From assembly GCA_011800805.1 (NCBI GenBank), contig MPNW01000117.1:66614-130613 (forward strand): a DNA stretch of 64,000 bases, given 5' to 3'. The position numbers were made by a program, and so were the translations under genes. Within the stretch, counting starts at the first letter, position 1. Every line of letters starts with the position of its first letter. Shown here piece after piece: positions 1-13,600 of this stretch. The stretch is from Hirudo medicinalis (Eukaryota > Annelida > Clitellata > Hirudinida > Hirudinidae). The notes beneath the pieces are model-generated. The model saw only the letters and a program-made list of their open reading frames with translations, made no database searches and was not told where the DNA came from.

Positions 1-8
1 GGCCTGCT

Positions 9-16
9 TATAAATA
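9..16 (+). promoter_or_regulatory. TATA box of the first gene
   Basis: TATAAATA followed by GG lies about 50 bases before the ATG at 67, matching the metazoan TATA consensus. Transcription would start near 38-45, giving a very short 5' leader. Placement is by motif and distance only. Confidence 0.55.
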
Positions 17-66
17 GGAAACTCATCCGCATAGAGGGCAGTTGTGCTTAAAGTTTAAACTCCGAA

Positions 67-1278
67 ATGGCCAAATTCGAACAAGTTCTCGTCTTGGAAG
101 TGGCCTCGGCTAAGGACAAGAATGCCGAGACCGAAGGTGGAAAGTATAGGCGCGATTCGCCGTGGTTGGTAGAAGCTTTCCTCAAGAAGGGAATGAAATC
201 GGAAATCATCTTCATCACCAATGCCGACACCGCCGATGCCCTAGTCGCCAAGTACCCCAACACGGCCTTCCTGGGACGCGTGAATCCCATGGATTACGAG
301 GGGATCAGCATGGACGACTACCTCAGGCTCCTCCGTGGTCTCAAGAATGCCGGAGTCCTCCTAGGACCAGAGGCCGACCATATGGACAGACTCGGTAGCA
401 AGATGATTCTCTACGAACTCAAAGACACGTCGATGGGAGTCGAGGGGGTACTCCTGCATGGCTTCGAAGCGATGTCGAAAAACGACGGAGAAATTGACAA
501 GATCATCCCAGTAGGCGGTCCGGCTCGAGTCTTGAAGATGCTCAGAGGATCGACCGGTCTTGGAGTCTGGAAGCTTGAAAACATCGGCGATGGAAAGGTT
601 CTGCTAACAGACGCTTACACTCAGACATCCGAAGAAGTAGAGAGGAAGCAGGTGAGTGTTCTTTGACCTTAATAACCCTGCTGATAAGTATGTTGATCAG
701 TAAGGCGGATTGCAAGTAATGTTTAATGGCGTGATGTCTGATCGTTTGTATTCAATGTACTTTACGACTCATATTTTTTGGCGTTTATGCTCTCCTAGGT
801 TATTCCAAAGTTCCTTTCTCTGTGCCAAGAGGACGCCATAAGCATGCCCTTCTTGCCACTCATCAAGGACGGTGAGTTCCGCTTCCTGATGTCTCGCCAT
901 GCCCTCCTCGAGATCGTCCACAAGAAGCCGGTCGATGCCTCGGCTTTCACGGCCACACTCCGCTCCGGTGCCGTCTATACGACCTATGATCCTGCCGTGC
1001 ACACCAAGATGGCCGAGGCCGTCGTCCAGTGGTCCAAGGACATTAAGGAGATTCTCAAGATCGAGGACGTGCCTTACTGGTGGTCTGTTGACTGTATCGA
1101 GGAGGAAGTCGAAGGCGAACTGAAACCCACCGACATTCCGAGCAGCACACCCGGAAGGAGGCTCGTGCTGTCCGAGATCAATTGCAGTTGCCTCGGTCTC
1201 GTTGCCGACACGTCTGCCGAGGCCAAGGCCAAGGGGATGAAGTTTGCCAGCATGATCGCTGATATAGTCCTCGCTTAG
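67..1278 (+). CDS. Cj0069-family ATP-grasp-like protein (uncharacterised)
   Basis: Two exons, 67-651 and 799-1278, join in phase 0 (CAG|GTGAGT ... CTCCTAG) to give 354 residues. I place it in the Cj0069-type family, known mainly from bacteria and fungi and related to ATP-grasp enzymes. The placement rests on recalled signatures: GRVNPMDY near residue 77, RGSTGLGVWKL near 160, HKKP followed by AFTATLRSGAVYTTYD near 235, and LSEINCSCLGL near 325. The last resembles the acidic/Asn metal-binding strand of ATP-grasp proteins. No signal peptide or membrane segment is visible, so it is probably cytosolic. The substrate is unknown. A TATA box precedes it and AATAAA follows at 1470. The gene is intron-bearing and so host-resident; a bacterial origin is possible but unproven. 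Confidence 0.75.
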
Positions 1279-1469
1279 AGACTCAGTTTTGACTTTGTTG
1301 ATTTATTTCTCAACATCATTCACTTTTCAATTTAAAGATATCATTGGCGAGGTAGTTACGATTAAGGATGCCTTATTTTATCCAATAGGAACTGATGTGG
1401 ATGTCATATTGTCATCGCCGACGTGAAGACATCATTAGCTTGTAAAATTTTAAAAATATCCTTTCGGTG

Positions 1470-1475
1470 AATAAA
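1470..1475 (+). promoter_or_regulatory. Probable polyadenylation signal of the first gene
   Basis: AATAAA about 190 bases after the stop at 1278, followed by the T-rich stretch GTTTTAATT. This is the first canonical hexamer downstream. Confidence 0.5.
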
Positions 1476-2010
1476 GTTTTAATTCAGGCAAAGTTATCGT
1501 TCGCACTATTTTTTTGGAGGCGTCTCCGACGCGCCCACAAAAGATGGCAGACGCCAGCGAATGGCAAACGAGAAAAGGAGATTTAGGTCGGGTCAAAGTT
1601 CGGCAGATATTATTAGAACTCACGACGGCTAGAAATAGTTTGAAACATAACAAGTGCGCAGATAAATAAAGTGCCAGACTTTTTGTTCCGGCGGACGACA
1701 ATTCGATTACTCCGCGACTATGTGTGCTCAATTATGCGCGTTTGAAAGTGAAACTTGTGGAATTGTTATTGATGAGCCGGTGCGTCGGCTGAAATTGGTG
1801 ATCAGTCGAGGGTAAAATGACATTTTCAAAACTTTCCAGACGTCCGGGGACCTCGTGTTTGTCTGTTGACATATTTTCAAGCTATTCGAAGCCATTTGCT
1901 TCCTCAGTCGGGCGCCTTCGTAATTTTTTTGGAGGCGAATCACTGAGTGTCGCTTGAGAGAGTTCAACAACAGCCATCACCATAACCGTTCCGAGCACCA
2001 TGATCACCGT

Positions 2011-2080
2011 GACATCATCATCATCATCATCATTATTATTGTCGTCATCATCATCATCATCATAATCATAATCATCATCG
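2011..2080. repeat. ATC trinucleotide microsatellite
   Basis: Imperfect ATC array interrupted by ATT and GTC units. Confidence 0.9.
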
Positions 2081-2220
2081 TCTTTCCTGTCCTGTGATTT
2101 GAGCAGTAGTTAACATCTGAGAAGTTATTTCAATCGAAGTATTGAGCGTGGCCCCCAGCAACAACATTTGATTTTTCTTACTGTTTTTGCTTCGGCTAGC
2201 CGCAGGCGATGATGAATAGT

Positions 2221-2257
2221 GACTGTGTGTGTGTGCGTGTGTGTGCGTGCACGTGTG
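2221..2257. repeat. GT dinucleotide microsatellite
   Basis: Alternating GT with GC interruptions (GTGTGCGTGTG type). Confidence 0.85.
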
Positions 2258-3366
2258 AAATGAGGACGTGTGATGTGTTGGAAGTCCAAGTGAGAAGTGA
2301 CTCCGTGTGACCTCGGCTTGATCAGGAGCCATCCTCACTCAAGTTGAACTTGTAAAGTTTGTTGTGGCCGACAGTTTCTTTAACTCTCAACTCTTATCTG
2401 AGTTGTTGTTGTTGTTGTTTACGTCAATAACTTTTGTTGATAAATCTTATCTGACTATCTGCTTCAAAATATCCCACATTGTTCTGGAGTACTTGGAGAA
2501 GGGCAAAGTTCACCTGAGCATTTGTTAACGTCAGAGCTTCAATTAATTATTCAGAGAAGAAATTCCAGTTTATTTATTCCTTCATGAATATTCATCTCCC
2601 TATTCCTCATCTCATTGGTTGGCAAATTATCGAAAGGTCGTCGCGATTGGTCGGTCCGACCAAGTGAATTCATTATCTCTTGTTTTAAAATTTTAAAAGT
2701 CTCTCAACTTGTTGACCTTTTCACCTATTGATTATCAATGATTATCAGTGTTCACTCATTGGATTGACTGAACGTCACTGGAGGAGGAGAGGAGGTTAAA
2801 GGTCAGAGCTGGTTGAGGTTTCGTGTTACTCTGGATTGAATTAACAACACACAAACCAACGGAGTAGCCATGGCAACAATAGGCCTGCTGTCGTTCCCTG
2901 AAATTCGTTCCAAGAAATGATATCCACTTCGTCTTTATTATTCGTAGCAGACGTCAATCCTTCATCATCTCCGTTGTCGTCATCGCCTTCCTATGAAAAT
3001 TTCATTTGTACGGCAAAATATTAGTAAAATGATAGGTGATGAGTGGCAATAAAAAATATATAAGTTAATATTTTAAAATATAATAAAATAGCCAATTAAA
3101 AAATAGTTAATTAATTATCGATTGACTACCTAATCCATAAATCCACAAATCCACGTGAATTTACATGCACGCTGTTTAGAAATTGTTTGCTTAATTTTTT
3201 TTTTTTATTTATTCCCGCACATCCCTGAAAAAAAATCAGAATCTGGACAACATTTGTTCAAATCGATTCGAGAGATTTCGACATGCGCAACATAGGCTCT
3301 CCTTGGTTGAAACCTGCAGCCTGCTTACTCACTTGGTGAACTGATGATGACGATGGTAGCTGGCTA

Positions 3367-3420
3367 TGACGACGATGACGACGACGACGACGTCGACGAT
3401 GATGATGATGATGATGATTA
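3367..3420. repeat. GAC/GAT microsatellite
   Basis: GAC units pass into a pure GAT run; a similar array lies at 4506-4546. Confidence 0.85.
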
Positions 3421-3888
3421 TTGTGATGGCCTTTAAAAGTCTAGCAAAAAATTGATTGATGAGGATTGAAATTGATCAAAAACAAATCGGCCATGCTGAA
3501 AGAGCGGCCATTAAAAAATATGTCACACACACGTGTAGCAGGTTACTCATAATGACTGATGCTCAGGCATGATAATGATGCTGACCAAACGACCGGTAAA
3601 CTTGTTGTAACCGGTAACGTCTACAATGTTTCACAAACTGTGATAACGTTTTGTACTTCCTGCTGATGCCAACTCAAGCGTGACGACGTCAACAATAATT
3701 AAAATACTTAAATGTTCTACAAAAATCTTTATAAGACAATAATGTTTAACATAATTCTGAACGTCCACCTGGGTGCAAATCGAGTGCATAAATTTCTTGT
3801 TGGCACAGTTGCCAACAATATCAACATGTTCTTTAAATGTGATCATTTCATTTATAAACAGTCATTCCAGTAAGTGTTAATAATATAA

Positions 3889-4031
3889 CACTAGCCCTGA
3901 CCCAAACCATTACCCTAATCATAATCCTTAACATTAACCCTAATCATAACCCTAATCATAATCCTTAACATTAACCCTAATCATAATCCTTAACATTAAC
4001 CCTAATCTAAATCCTAACCCTAATCCTAACT
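3889..4031. repeat. Degenerate telomere-like (CCCTAA) tract
   Basis: AACCCTAATC units alternate with CATAATCCTTAACATT. The core matches the C-strand of the animal telomere repeat, but spacing is irregular. Read as an interstitial relic or a minisatellite built on that core. Confidence 0.6.
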
Positions 4032-6480
4032 GTCCATGTTTGTAACAGGTGTTAATGACTTATTTGTCAACATTTGACAAACTTATTTGACTGATTTGAT
4101 GATTTATTAAAATTTATTAACAAGATGATCTTCAAGCAGACTTGAACGTTCTTCGGTCTGAAATCATGTTTGCTGTTATTATTAGTCTGAAAAGCATCGG
4201 ACGATTTGTCGCACGATGCGAGTTCTGGAGGTGAAGGTCGTACAGATTGAAGGGTGGGAGACCTGAGCCCTTCGTGATGAGTTGTCGAGCAAGTGGGAGT
4301 TGATTGGCTGGTTTGTAATAACGATGATTATGATTAAATGAAATAAATTAATTCATTATTGTTGTTGTTGTTGTTGCTATGGTTATGATACAAGCCAGCC
4401 GGTTATTCACAGTGAGGATTTTTGAGTTTTGATGATGCAAGTTCAACTATAAGATGAAGAACTCTAGGATGAGGAGAGATGTTGAAGTAAGAGAGAGCAT
4501 GGTGAGATGATGATGATGATGACGACGACGACGATGATGATGACAGTTGAACTGCTGTAGTTTTACGTCTGCGTTTGAACTTGAACTACCACTCAAAATT
4601 GAACCTTTTCAGAAAACTCGTACCAGCAACCTTTGACTCCATTAGTCGGTAGTTCAAGTGAATATTTCTGCACACAATCCATCCATCCATCCACCCATCC
4701 GTCCTTGGAGTTAAAATATGTAAATAACTGTTCAGTTTTTATTAAAACATGACATGTCGTGCAATTATATTTGAAAAATTTCGCTGCAATTTTTGAACAA
4801 ATCGTGCTTAAAATTCTCGACTTAAGAGTACAAATCCTCCTCCTTCTTGGCGCATTTGTTACGCTAGGATTGCAAAGCGTGCTTCCACATGTCGTCCGTG
4901 ACTCGTGCGGATTTCAATCAGGAAAATGAACGGACGTTTTACGATTTTTAAAACTTATTCAATCAAAAAACAAAAAATAAAAAGATAAAGAACACACAGA
5001 GAAATGAGAGAAGAAGAGTTTTGAACATTTTGAAGATGAACACCTGGTTTTGTTGAACAATTATTCTCCTCGAAGATGGAGATGTCTTTTGCTTCTGAAA
5101 TACGTGCTGGTTACGAACACTGCTCAAGCTGCCAGAGCATGTTCAGTCAGTAGAATTAGAGGTCATTATCATTCCACATTCCACGTTCCCAATTTCGTTC
5201 ACAATTTGTGAGTTTCCTTCGATCATTCATCCCCAAAGAATCCAAAAGCCTGTTGATAGCAATCGAACATTGTGCTCCATTTCAATGATGCGAGGTGGCT
5301 GCTCGATCACAATTTGCTGTCCGTTGATTCTAAATCTCTCGTTTCTCCATTTTTTTTCCTGAAAGATTTCCTCTAAATTGAGATCGAACACCAACTTGAA
5401 GCAAATTAAAATCAGATTAATTCAAAATGTTTTGATTCTTCCGGTAATAAAGAGGATGGGACTCTGAAAGTGTTTTGTTTGAAATACTATTATCTGAGTT
5501 AATAAATCAGAATGCTCATTTTGAGTGCATTCGCGTTATCAATTGTTTGTAGTGTTTGAGCTGGAGACCATTCACAGCTAATATAAAGACTCGCTTGCTA
5601 AAAATTTACTATAGTGCGCCTCACAGCTCATTTTTTGTTCATTTCAAATATTATAAAAAAAAATTTATTCTCATCGAAATCTTCAAAGGATCTGCTTTGG
5701 TCTGATTAATTTTTTTTATAAGACTTTTCATCAAAGTCCTTCATATTTTATTTCTAAGTTTTTTTGCTTTTTAAAGAATTTGTAGAATTTTCCCATTAAG
5801 TAAGCATGTGTTGATAGGACCCGACTAGATTTTCGAGAGTGGTTACAAGCAAAGAATTGCGTGCTTTTTATATTCATCTTCATAGAAATTAAATTGCAAT
5901 CCAAGTTATAACTAATTTGCTGTCATGATTTTTTATGAATGGCTTTGCCATTACATCTTTATTTGATTAAAGTCTGTTGCATAACTAAGATGATTTGGAT
6001 TTCCATAACATCTCATCATTTAAATTTAATAAATCCCTTTATGTCGCCAAAGTAAAATTTTCAAATTATGAATATTTATTTTGCAAAAAAATTAAATAAA
6101 CGTTTTGTTAAATTACTGATTCGTTTTGATACAAAATCAAAACTAGCTTTTTAAATTTAGTTTCACTTTTAAATAATATTATTGAAGGGGCGTTGATAAA
6201 CAAGAATCAAAAGTCTGCTCCGAAATGAGCTGAGGTCCCAACAGGCCACCAGGACATGTTACATAAACCTTCCAGACATTTCTTACACTAATATTTCAGA
6301 AAATTGGGTAAATTTAACGTGTCGCTTCTAAGTTTCAATGTCATATGACGAGCGCATCGCCGAAACAATACACATTCCTAAATTGTTTCGAAGACGTACT
6401 TTAAGGATGTCAATAGTTTATTGAGTTGAAAGATTTATGTCTCTTGCAGATGAATCGTAATCTATTTGATAATTAGTCGA

Positions 6481-7646
6481 ATGGAATCCAGTGAAAAGTT
6501 GCCTCAGCTGTTTTTCAACGGAGATGCAACGTTTTCCATGCCATGTCCTCTGACGGACTTGAGGAGACTCGCGCCGAAATGGTCTCTGGCAGGAGATGCT
6601 CAAGTAAATATTTATTTTCATTGTTTTATGTTATTTTTTGAGGTGACTAATAGTCACTCATCTTGCTCGAAAGAATTTCTTTGGAGTTACTTCATTAAAG
6701 CAGAAACATTGTCGTACATTAGAAATTTACTTTCTGTCTTTGCTTGTCAACCTTTTTGGAATCTTTAAGCCCATATTTTATGACAAAAGGAACAAATATT
6801 GTTGGAAAAATAAATGAAATTGCAATGAATATAGAATAAAAGCAAGCATATTCTCTCTTGGCAGCTCCTTGGTTTCATGCAAAACTTTTCCAACAAACTC
6901 ATCGCTCAAACCAAAGACATTCAGAGGCAGTTGAATAGCTTGACGTACAACACGAAGGTGTGTTTGATAATGTCGATTGAAATTTGAGAATGAAATCGTT
7001 AGTTGAATTTGTTTCTTAAATAAAAAAATAAAAAAATTTGTATCGGTTTTGAAATATTAATTGAATATATTAAGTAATTAAATCTTAAAACAATATTTTT
7101 ACCTGCAGATGATGGACGTCAAGTTGAACAACGTCTTCAACGACTTCAACATGTTGGCCAACACTCAATTCGTTGAAAATGTTCGTCTTAATATTTGTTT
7201 CGTGCTTGTTGAAATGTTGAAACGTTTTTAAAACTGTCGTTATTGAAAACCTTTTCTGAGAATGTAATTAATTTTAAATTAATCATTATGTAATCAATGT
7301 AATCAATTTTAATGAATGTAATTATTTATTATTATTATTACAAGTTAATTGTAAAATAATAGGAATCAGGGATTTTAATTGTTGCGTGTTGATCTTCAGA
7401 GGGTTTACGACGAAGATCCCTGCATTCTTCAGCAAGCAGTTGAAGACAAGCCAAAGAAGGTACGACGAACGACAACAACAATAACTTAATGCGATAAATA
7501 TTGGATAACTTATGTCATCAAATATCACGAACGACGATGAATGCAATAACTCGTTAGCAATTCTTTAGTTTGTATTTAGTTGACTAATATTTATAATAAA
7601 AATAATAATAATAATAATAATAATAATGATGATGATGATGATGATG

Positions 7647-7692
<46 letters not shown>

Positions 7693-10600
7693 GTGACGTT
7701 GTTTCAGTCGGAGATGAGCGAGATGGAAAGAGATGCGGAGATGATGAGGATGATGAACGAAGCTGTTCAACTCTGCAAGAAGGCTCTTGACGGTCCATCC
7801 AATCCTGTGAGGAAGGTGGTAATGATGATGATAGGTGGTGGTAATGATGATGATAGATGATGATGATGATGATGATGATGATAGGTGGTGATGATGATGA
7901 TAGATGATGATGATAGGTGTTGGCATCAATAGGCTATTGTTCCATCCACATATGGAACTCAAGTTGAAATAATTTGTTCTTGATTGTTGCAAAGTCGCAT
8001 GTTTACGTTGCTGTTTTCAAGTCACGACAACCAACAATGTCGGTGTTTCGTTAAGACGATCATCGAATTGTTCAACGACAATTAATTTTAATTGCAAATC
8101 CAAGGACCGATACGCTGCGAGGACACTTCCGACACTTTTAAATTGTCGACAGAAGTCTCCGGTCGGAGATCGAATCAGGACTAAGAGTGGTTTGTGAAAT
8201 TTGCTTATTATTATTGTCATTGTTGTTATTATTGTTATTAGGGTCATTAAAGGGCCAGTAGCATGGCCTTTAATTGAAGATGATCATTAATATTAATTTA
8301 TGCTAATGTCTCTCCAGCCAATCTGGTTGAACAGTCCTCAAACAATCCTCCCGTCTCTCAGGAAGCGGACAAACTCTCTCAGACGTCAGACGCCAGCGAG
8401 GCCAGAGGGCCTCCGAGCTCCCTTGAATCAAGTCTAAAGGTGATCATCATCATCGTCATCGTCATGATCATTATCATCACCGTCATTGCTATTGTCGTCG
8501 TCCGATGATCGTCTCTGTCGTCGCCAAATGTTGTTTCTTGAGAATGAATGTAAAATTCCAGGCTGAATCTCTTCAAGGAAGGAAGGAGTCTGTGAAAGGT
8601 TGTTTTTGACTTCGTTTTAATGATTTATCAGAATATATTAGTTTAATAATCAGAATAATAATAATAATAATGATGATAATAATGATAATAATATAATAAT
8701 AATAATAATAATAACAATGATAATAAATTAATAATAACAATTGCTTATTTATTTGACAAAATAATTGTTCGTATTATGATTTCAAAAGACTTGTTTGCTG
8801 ATGACAACGAGGATAGTGATGGCGACCTGTTCTCAAAACCTGTAAAAGTGCCTAAAATCATTCATGTGAGTTGCTTGATTCTCATTCATTGTACTCGTTG
8901 TATTCATCATCATCATCATCATCAGCATCATCAATAAGATCATCATCATCATCATCGTCATCATCATCATCATCTACATCGTCATCATCATCATCATCAT
9001 CATCATCAATAAGATCATCATCATCAGCAGCATCATCTATAAGATCATCATCATCATCATCTACATCGTCGTCATCATCATCATCATAATCATCAACACT
9101 TATTATCAATAAAATGTCATCAGTCAGACAAACAACAAACATTTTCAAGGGAAACTTTAATTTTTTTGCAAGGCCAAGAGCAAGGATCAACTCATAGGTT
9201 CGTTGGATGCCATGTTCAAAAGCCAAACAACGAAGCAAGGTGATTGTATTTTTATTTGTAGTTAGCCGATCGTTCGGGTGCCTCTTGCGTCCGAACGGGA
9301 TGGAAGTCACTGTTTGATCCATCTACCATTTATATAGCGCCCTCTTGCAATTGGTCGTCAATTTTTAAACGAATTTTCAATGTCCACAACAATTAACCTA
9401 CCAAATTAGCCCGAAATTAATTGTCGATGAAATCGTTTTCAGAAATTGCATCGTCTTCGTCGTCCCTGGCTTCCGATAGGCTGGCGAAGGAAAACAAAGG
9501 CAGGGTCAAAAGCCTGTTCGACGAATCGGACAGCGGCGAAGACGACGACATTTTTGAACAGATTTCAAACGTCGTCAACAAAAGGCCAGGTGCAGATCGA
9601 TCGACTTCGAAAGTCGCCGACGACGACGAGAAGGCCCTGCCGTCGACGAAGAAGGTTTCGACAATTGACGTTAAAAATGTGTACACATCTATTTTGGTTG
9701 TCTATTATTTCAAAATGTCATCAGATCAAAAATTTATTTCGATCATCTAATCAATGTCTCGAGTCAAATTGACGTTCCTATTTCTGCATGCCTGCCTTCT
9801 TTTAAATCGACGTTCAGGTTCCCGTCGGTGCCGTCTCGGTGTTCGGCTCGGCACCGGAAGGCCGTCGACCCCCTCTCGTCCGATCGCAGAGGCCGCATTC
9901 GAACGACGACGTGAGTCATCGATGTCATTACACATTGTCGTTGCATTGAAACGATAACGTTGCTGTTGTTGATTTCCAACAATTCGCAGGAAGGAACGGA
10001 CAAGTTCACTCAATCATCATCATCATCCTCGCTCGACTCCAAGTCAAAGCAGCGACATCTCGTGACGAAAAAACCTCTCAGTCTGTTCGATGACGACGAA
10101 GACGATGACGGAGACCTGTTCTCCTCGACCGTCAAGAAGCCGATCGTCGAGTCCAGCGGACCGGAACCTCGCGAACGACCGAGCGAGCAGATTGCTAAGG
10201 CCGAAACTCGGGATGAACGTGTTCCCAAGTGAGGATGATAACGATATTATGTTAATGAATAATAATAATAATAATAATATTAATTTCGTTTGATTGCGAA
10301 TTCAATTATCTGACTTTGATTGACATCGACCAATGGCGATCCAGAGTTCAAAAACCAGTCCCCGTTAAAAGTTTGTTCGATGACGATGACGATGATGACG
10401 ACAACGACGAGGACATATTTTCAAAACTTGCAAAGCTGAGCAGCAAAGCAGTCAAAGTAAGTGCCTTTGCCTGTGTCTGCATGGTGATATTTCCGAGATT
10501 TAACAAATGAACCATTGTGAATATTAACTAGCTCGTCATGAATATTAACTGGCTTTTCATTAATATTAACGAGCTCGTCTTGAATATTAAAATTCCTCAT

Positions 10601-13600
10601 ATAAAAGGATCCGAGGACGAAAGATGTTGAGGTGATGTCTCCAACTGCTGCTGTGTCGACTGCCAATCCCGTTGGACCTCCGAAGAAGAGGTGGAGCAAT
10701 TGATTGATTGATGACGAATTGTTTTTTATTTTCAAAATATTCAATGTTTCAATTCACGCACTTCAATTTATGCAATCCAGCGAATCTCCAAAGAGAATTA
10801 GAAGCATATTTGATGATGATGATGGTGATGATGAGATACTGTCCGTTAACAAGGATGTCAAGACAGGCGTACAAGTACATTTCATTGTTCTCGTTAAAGC
10901 ACTTGAACTTGTGATTAATTTCGAAACATCTTAACGAGCACAACGAGATTATTCCAGTTGTATTTCATTAACTTCATAAAAATGAATGAATGTTCGTTCA
11001 CCAAGGCAATTCCGAACCCAGCACAAAAAATCAAATCGATTTTCGACGACGATGATGATGATGGAGGTGATTTGTTTGAGGATCTGCTGAAGTCCACCAA
11101 GAAGGCAGCTTTGGAGGCAAAGGTGATCGAACGTCCGATTATTTGATAAATGCAGAGTGTTAGGAATGTATTTTTAAAATTGATCGCAAACATCAATCAA
11201 AACTCTGCTTTGAGTTTCAAATGGTAAAAGCAGCAACAGCATTAAAGCAGAAATATTCGCACACTCAGGAGAAATTGAACTCTGAAAGAAAAGCAGACGC
11301 CGCCAAAACCAAGCCAACTGAAGCCCTTACATCCAAAACCAAGCCACCTGAGGCCCTTCCATCCGAAGCCAAACCACCCAAAGTCCTTCCATCTGGAGCG
11401 AAAAAGAATTCATCTCAGTCCACTTCTGGCATTCCTCAAGTTGCAAAGGTCGGAAAGAGTTTGTTTGACGACGACGATGATGACGAATGTGACTTGTTCT
11501 CGAGCCTGTTGAAGAACAAATCACCACCGATGGAGGTAGCAGCCTGTCTGTTCGTTGTTTGATTGAATTGCCTTCAAAATGGCCATCTCTTACAATTTAT
11601 TGATTTTCAATCAACTTCCATTTTGGGAGATGGTTTTAGAATATTTTAAAATAACACTTGAAATTAATGAAAACTCGTTCATTTTAAAATCGAAGAAAGA
11701 GGAAGTTGTTGAGCGACGACCTCAAACAATCGACAAACCACGGGAACAACGAGCAACAACAGCAACAGACAATTCCAACCAACGAAAGCAATTGTCAACT
11801 TTGGATCAGCAAAATGACTCAAAGGAAAGTGAACCCAAAACTGCCACCAGTCCTCAGAAATCAAAAGTGAAAGGAGATCGGATATCAAAACTCCAGGTAC
11901 TCACTTTCACTTTCATACTTTTAGCCTGAGAGCAAAGAGAGATAATTATATTACCATAACTATCATCAGGATTACATCACATAACTCATGCATATTAATG
12001 AGTTTCAGCGGGTCTTCAAAATGATTTTGCAAATTTTCAAATTTCATTTCATTGTGTCGTCCAGACTTCCCTCAACATAGACCCTCTCAGTCTCGGACCA
12101 TTCTCTCATAAAAAGATTCACAAGGAGTCGATAGAAGATGATAAGAATGATAAGGAGTTGAAAGAGGATGATAAGGTCGAAAAAGAGCATGGAATCAAAT
12201 CCAAGTCCGCCGTCGTCGTCAGGGTGGGCGGCGATGCCGGTCTCCCGTCTGCCGACGCGACGAAGAATTCTCTCTGCAACGGTCCTAAGAGTGCGTCGGA
12301 CGATAACGAGGCCTTGCCCGAAAAATCCGATTTGGATGTTGGAGCAACGAGCATGCTTCCCTCTCTCGTGAAGGTCGTTGGGGTTTACTTTCACCTTCCA
12401 ATGCTTTCAATCACAATTTATTTCTTAATTTGTTCATTATCTTATCATCGCATCTCTATAACTTCTCAAATCCAAAGCAACCTCACACCACCCAGGGCAG
12501 ACCAAAGGTGACGGGCAGGCGACGTCCGACGACCCGCAACCAGGTCGGCGAAGACGTCGACGACAAAAACTTCAGCCAATCGAATTCCAAGATCGAGTCG
12601 ACAGAGCGTGAAGTTCTCTCGAACAGAAGCGAAAAGCTGGAAACATCTTCGTGGTTGAATGATTTTCTAGTCCATCAACCTGAGGATTTAACTGCAATTC
12701 AAAAGGATCGAACCATTCCCGACAAAATCCTCCCTCGATCTTTGCGTTTGTTCGGCGATGTGGAAAGTGAAAGTCCATTTTCTGAATCCGTCGACAAAAC
12801 TTTGCAGGAGTCCCCAGTTCGGTACTCGCTCAAACAGGACGATGTTCGAGATTTCTTCGACACTGGAAGCAACATCTGCGAGGAGAAGGTGGAAAAGAAT
12901 CCTTGCAAGTCCAAGTCAAATGACTTTGAGCCACCTCCACTCTTCAGTGATGACGACGATGATGATGACGAAGAGGAAGATCTGTTTGGTAACTTTCAGA
13001 AGAGGGCAGACTCCTCAGAAAAGGACGTTTTGAAGGTGAAACAAGATGTTGCTCATTCGGAAGAAACACGAGACAAAGTCACAGAAGAAAGCAAAACGAG
13101 TCTTGAAAAGAAAGTCATCCTTGCCTTCGATGATGATGATGATGATGACGAAGATTTGTTTGCTGCACCAAAACCAGAGTCTGAGCTGTCAAAGAAACCT
13201 GTGGTACCCATTGCCAAGACCACACCCGTCCTAGCAGCACCAATTTTTGGAAACGATGACGACGACGACGATCTGTTTTCCGATGTCAGCTTGACTAAGA
13301 CAAGTTGTATCCATTAAATTCATTCGATTTTGATTGCAGTTATTTAAATAACATGTTACAATTAATAATGTTTTAGTATTTATGTCACTTATTATTTAAG
13401 TATTTTAACGGTTTTAACATTTTAACGGTATTAATATTTTAATGGTATTAACATCTTAACGGTATTAACATTTTAATGGTATTAACATCTTAACGGTATT
13501 AACATTTTAATGGTATTAACATCTTAACGGTATTAACATTTTAATGGTATTAATATCATACAACAAAGGTGCCTCTAAGTCTGAGCTAACACCTCCAATG

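Larger units (their letters stand above)
1279..6480. other. Intergenic region without a recognisable gene
   Basis: About 5 kb with only short random open frames. It holds ATC/GAC microsatellites, a GT tract, a degenerate CCCTAA-like tract (3889-4031) and a GC-richer stretch (1490-2340) that could be regulatory or an untranslated exon. TTTTTTGGAGGCG occurs twice (near 1508 and 1926). From 4600 to 6400 I see only AT-rich DNA. Confidence 0.6.

Noticed and set aside
1508..1940. TTTTTTGGAGGCG repeated twice
   Set aside because: Only two 13-base matches about 420 bases apart; too short to call a repeat family.
2221..2257. GT tract as a functional Z-DNA element or TDP-43 target
   Set aside because: A short intergenic dinucleotide repeat with no transcript evidence.
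8871..9322. Long serine-rich (+) and aspartate-rich (-) open frames
   Set aside because: They are translations of the ATC array inside a WASHC2 intron, with no splice-phase fit or conserved motif.
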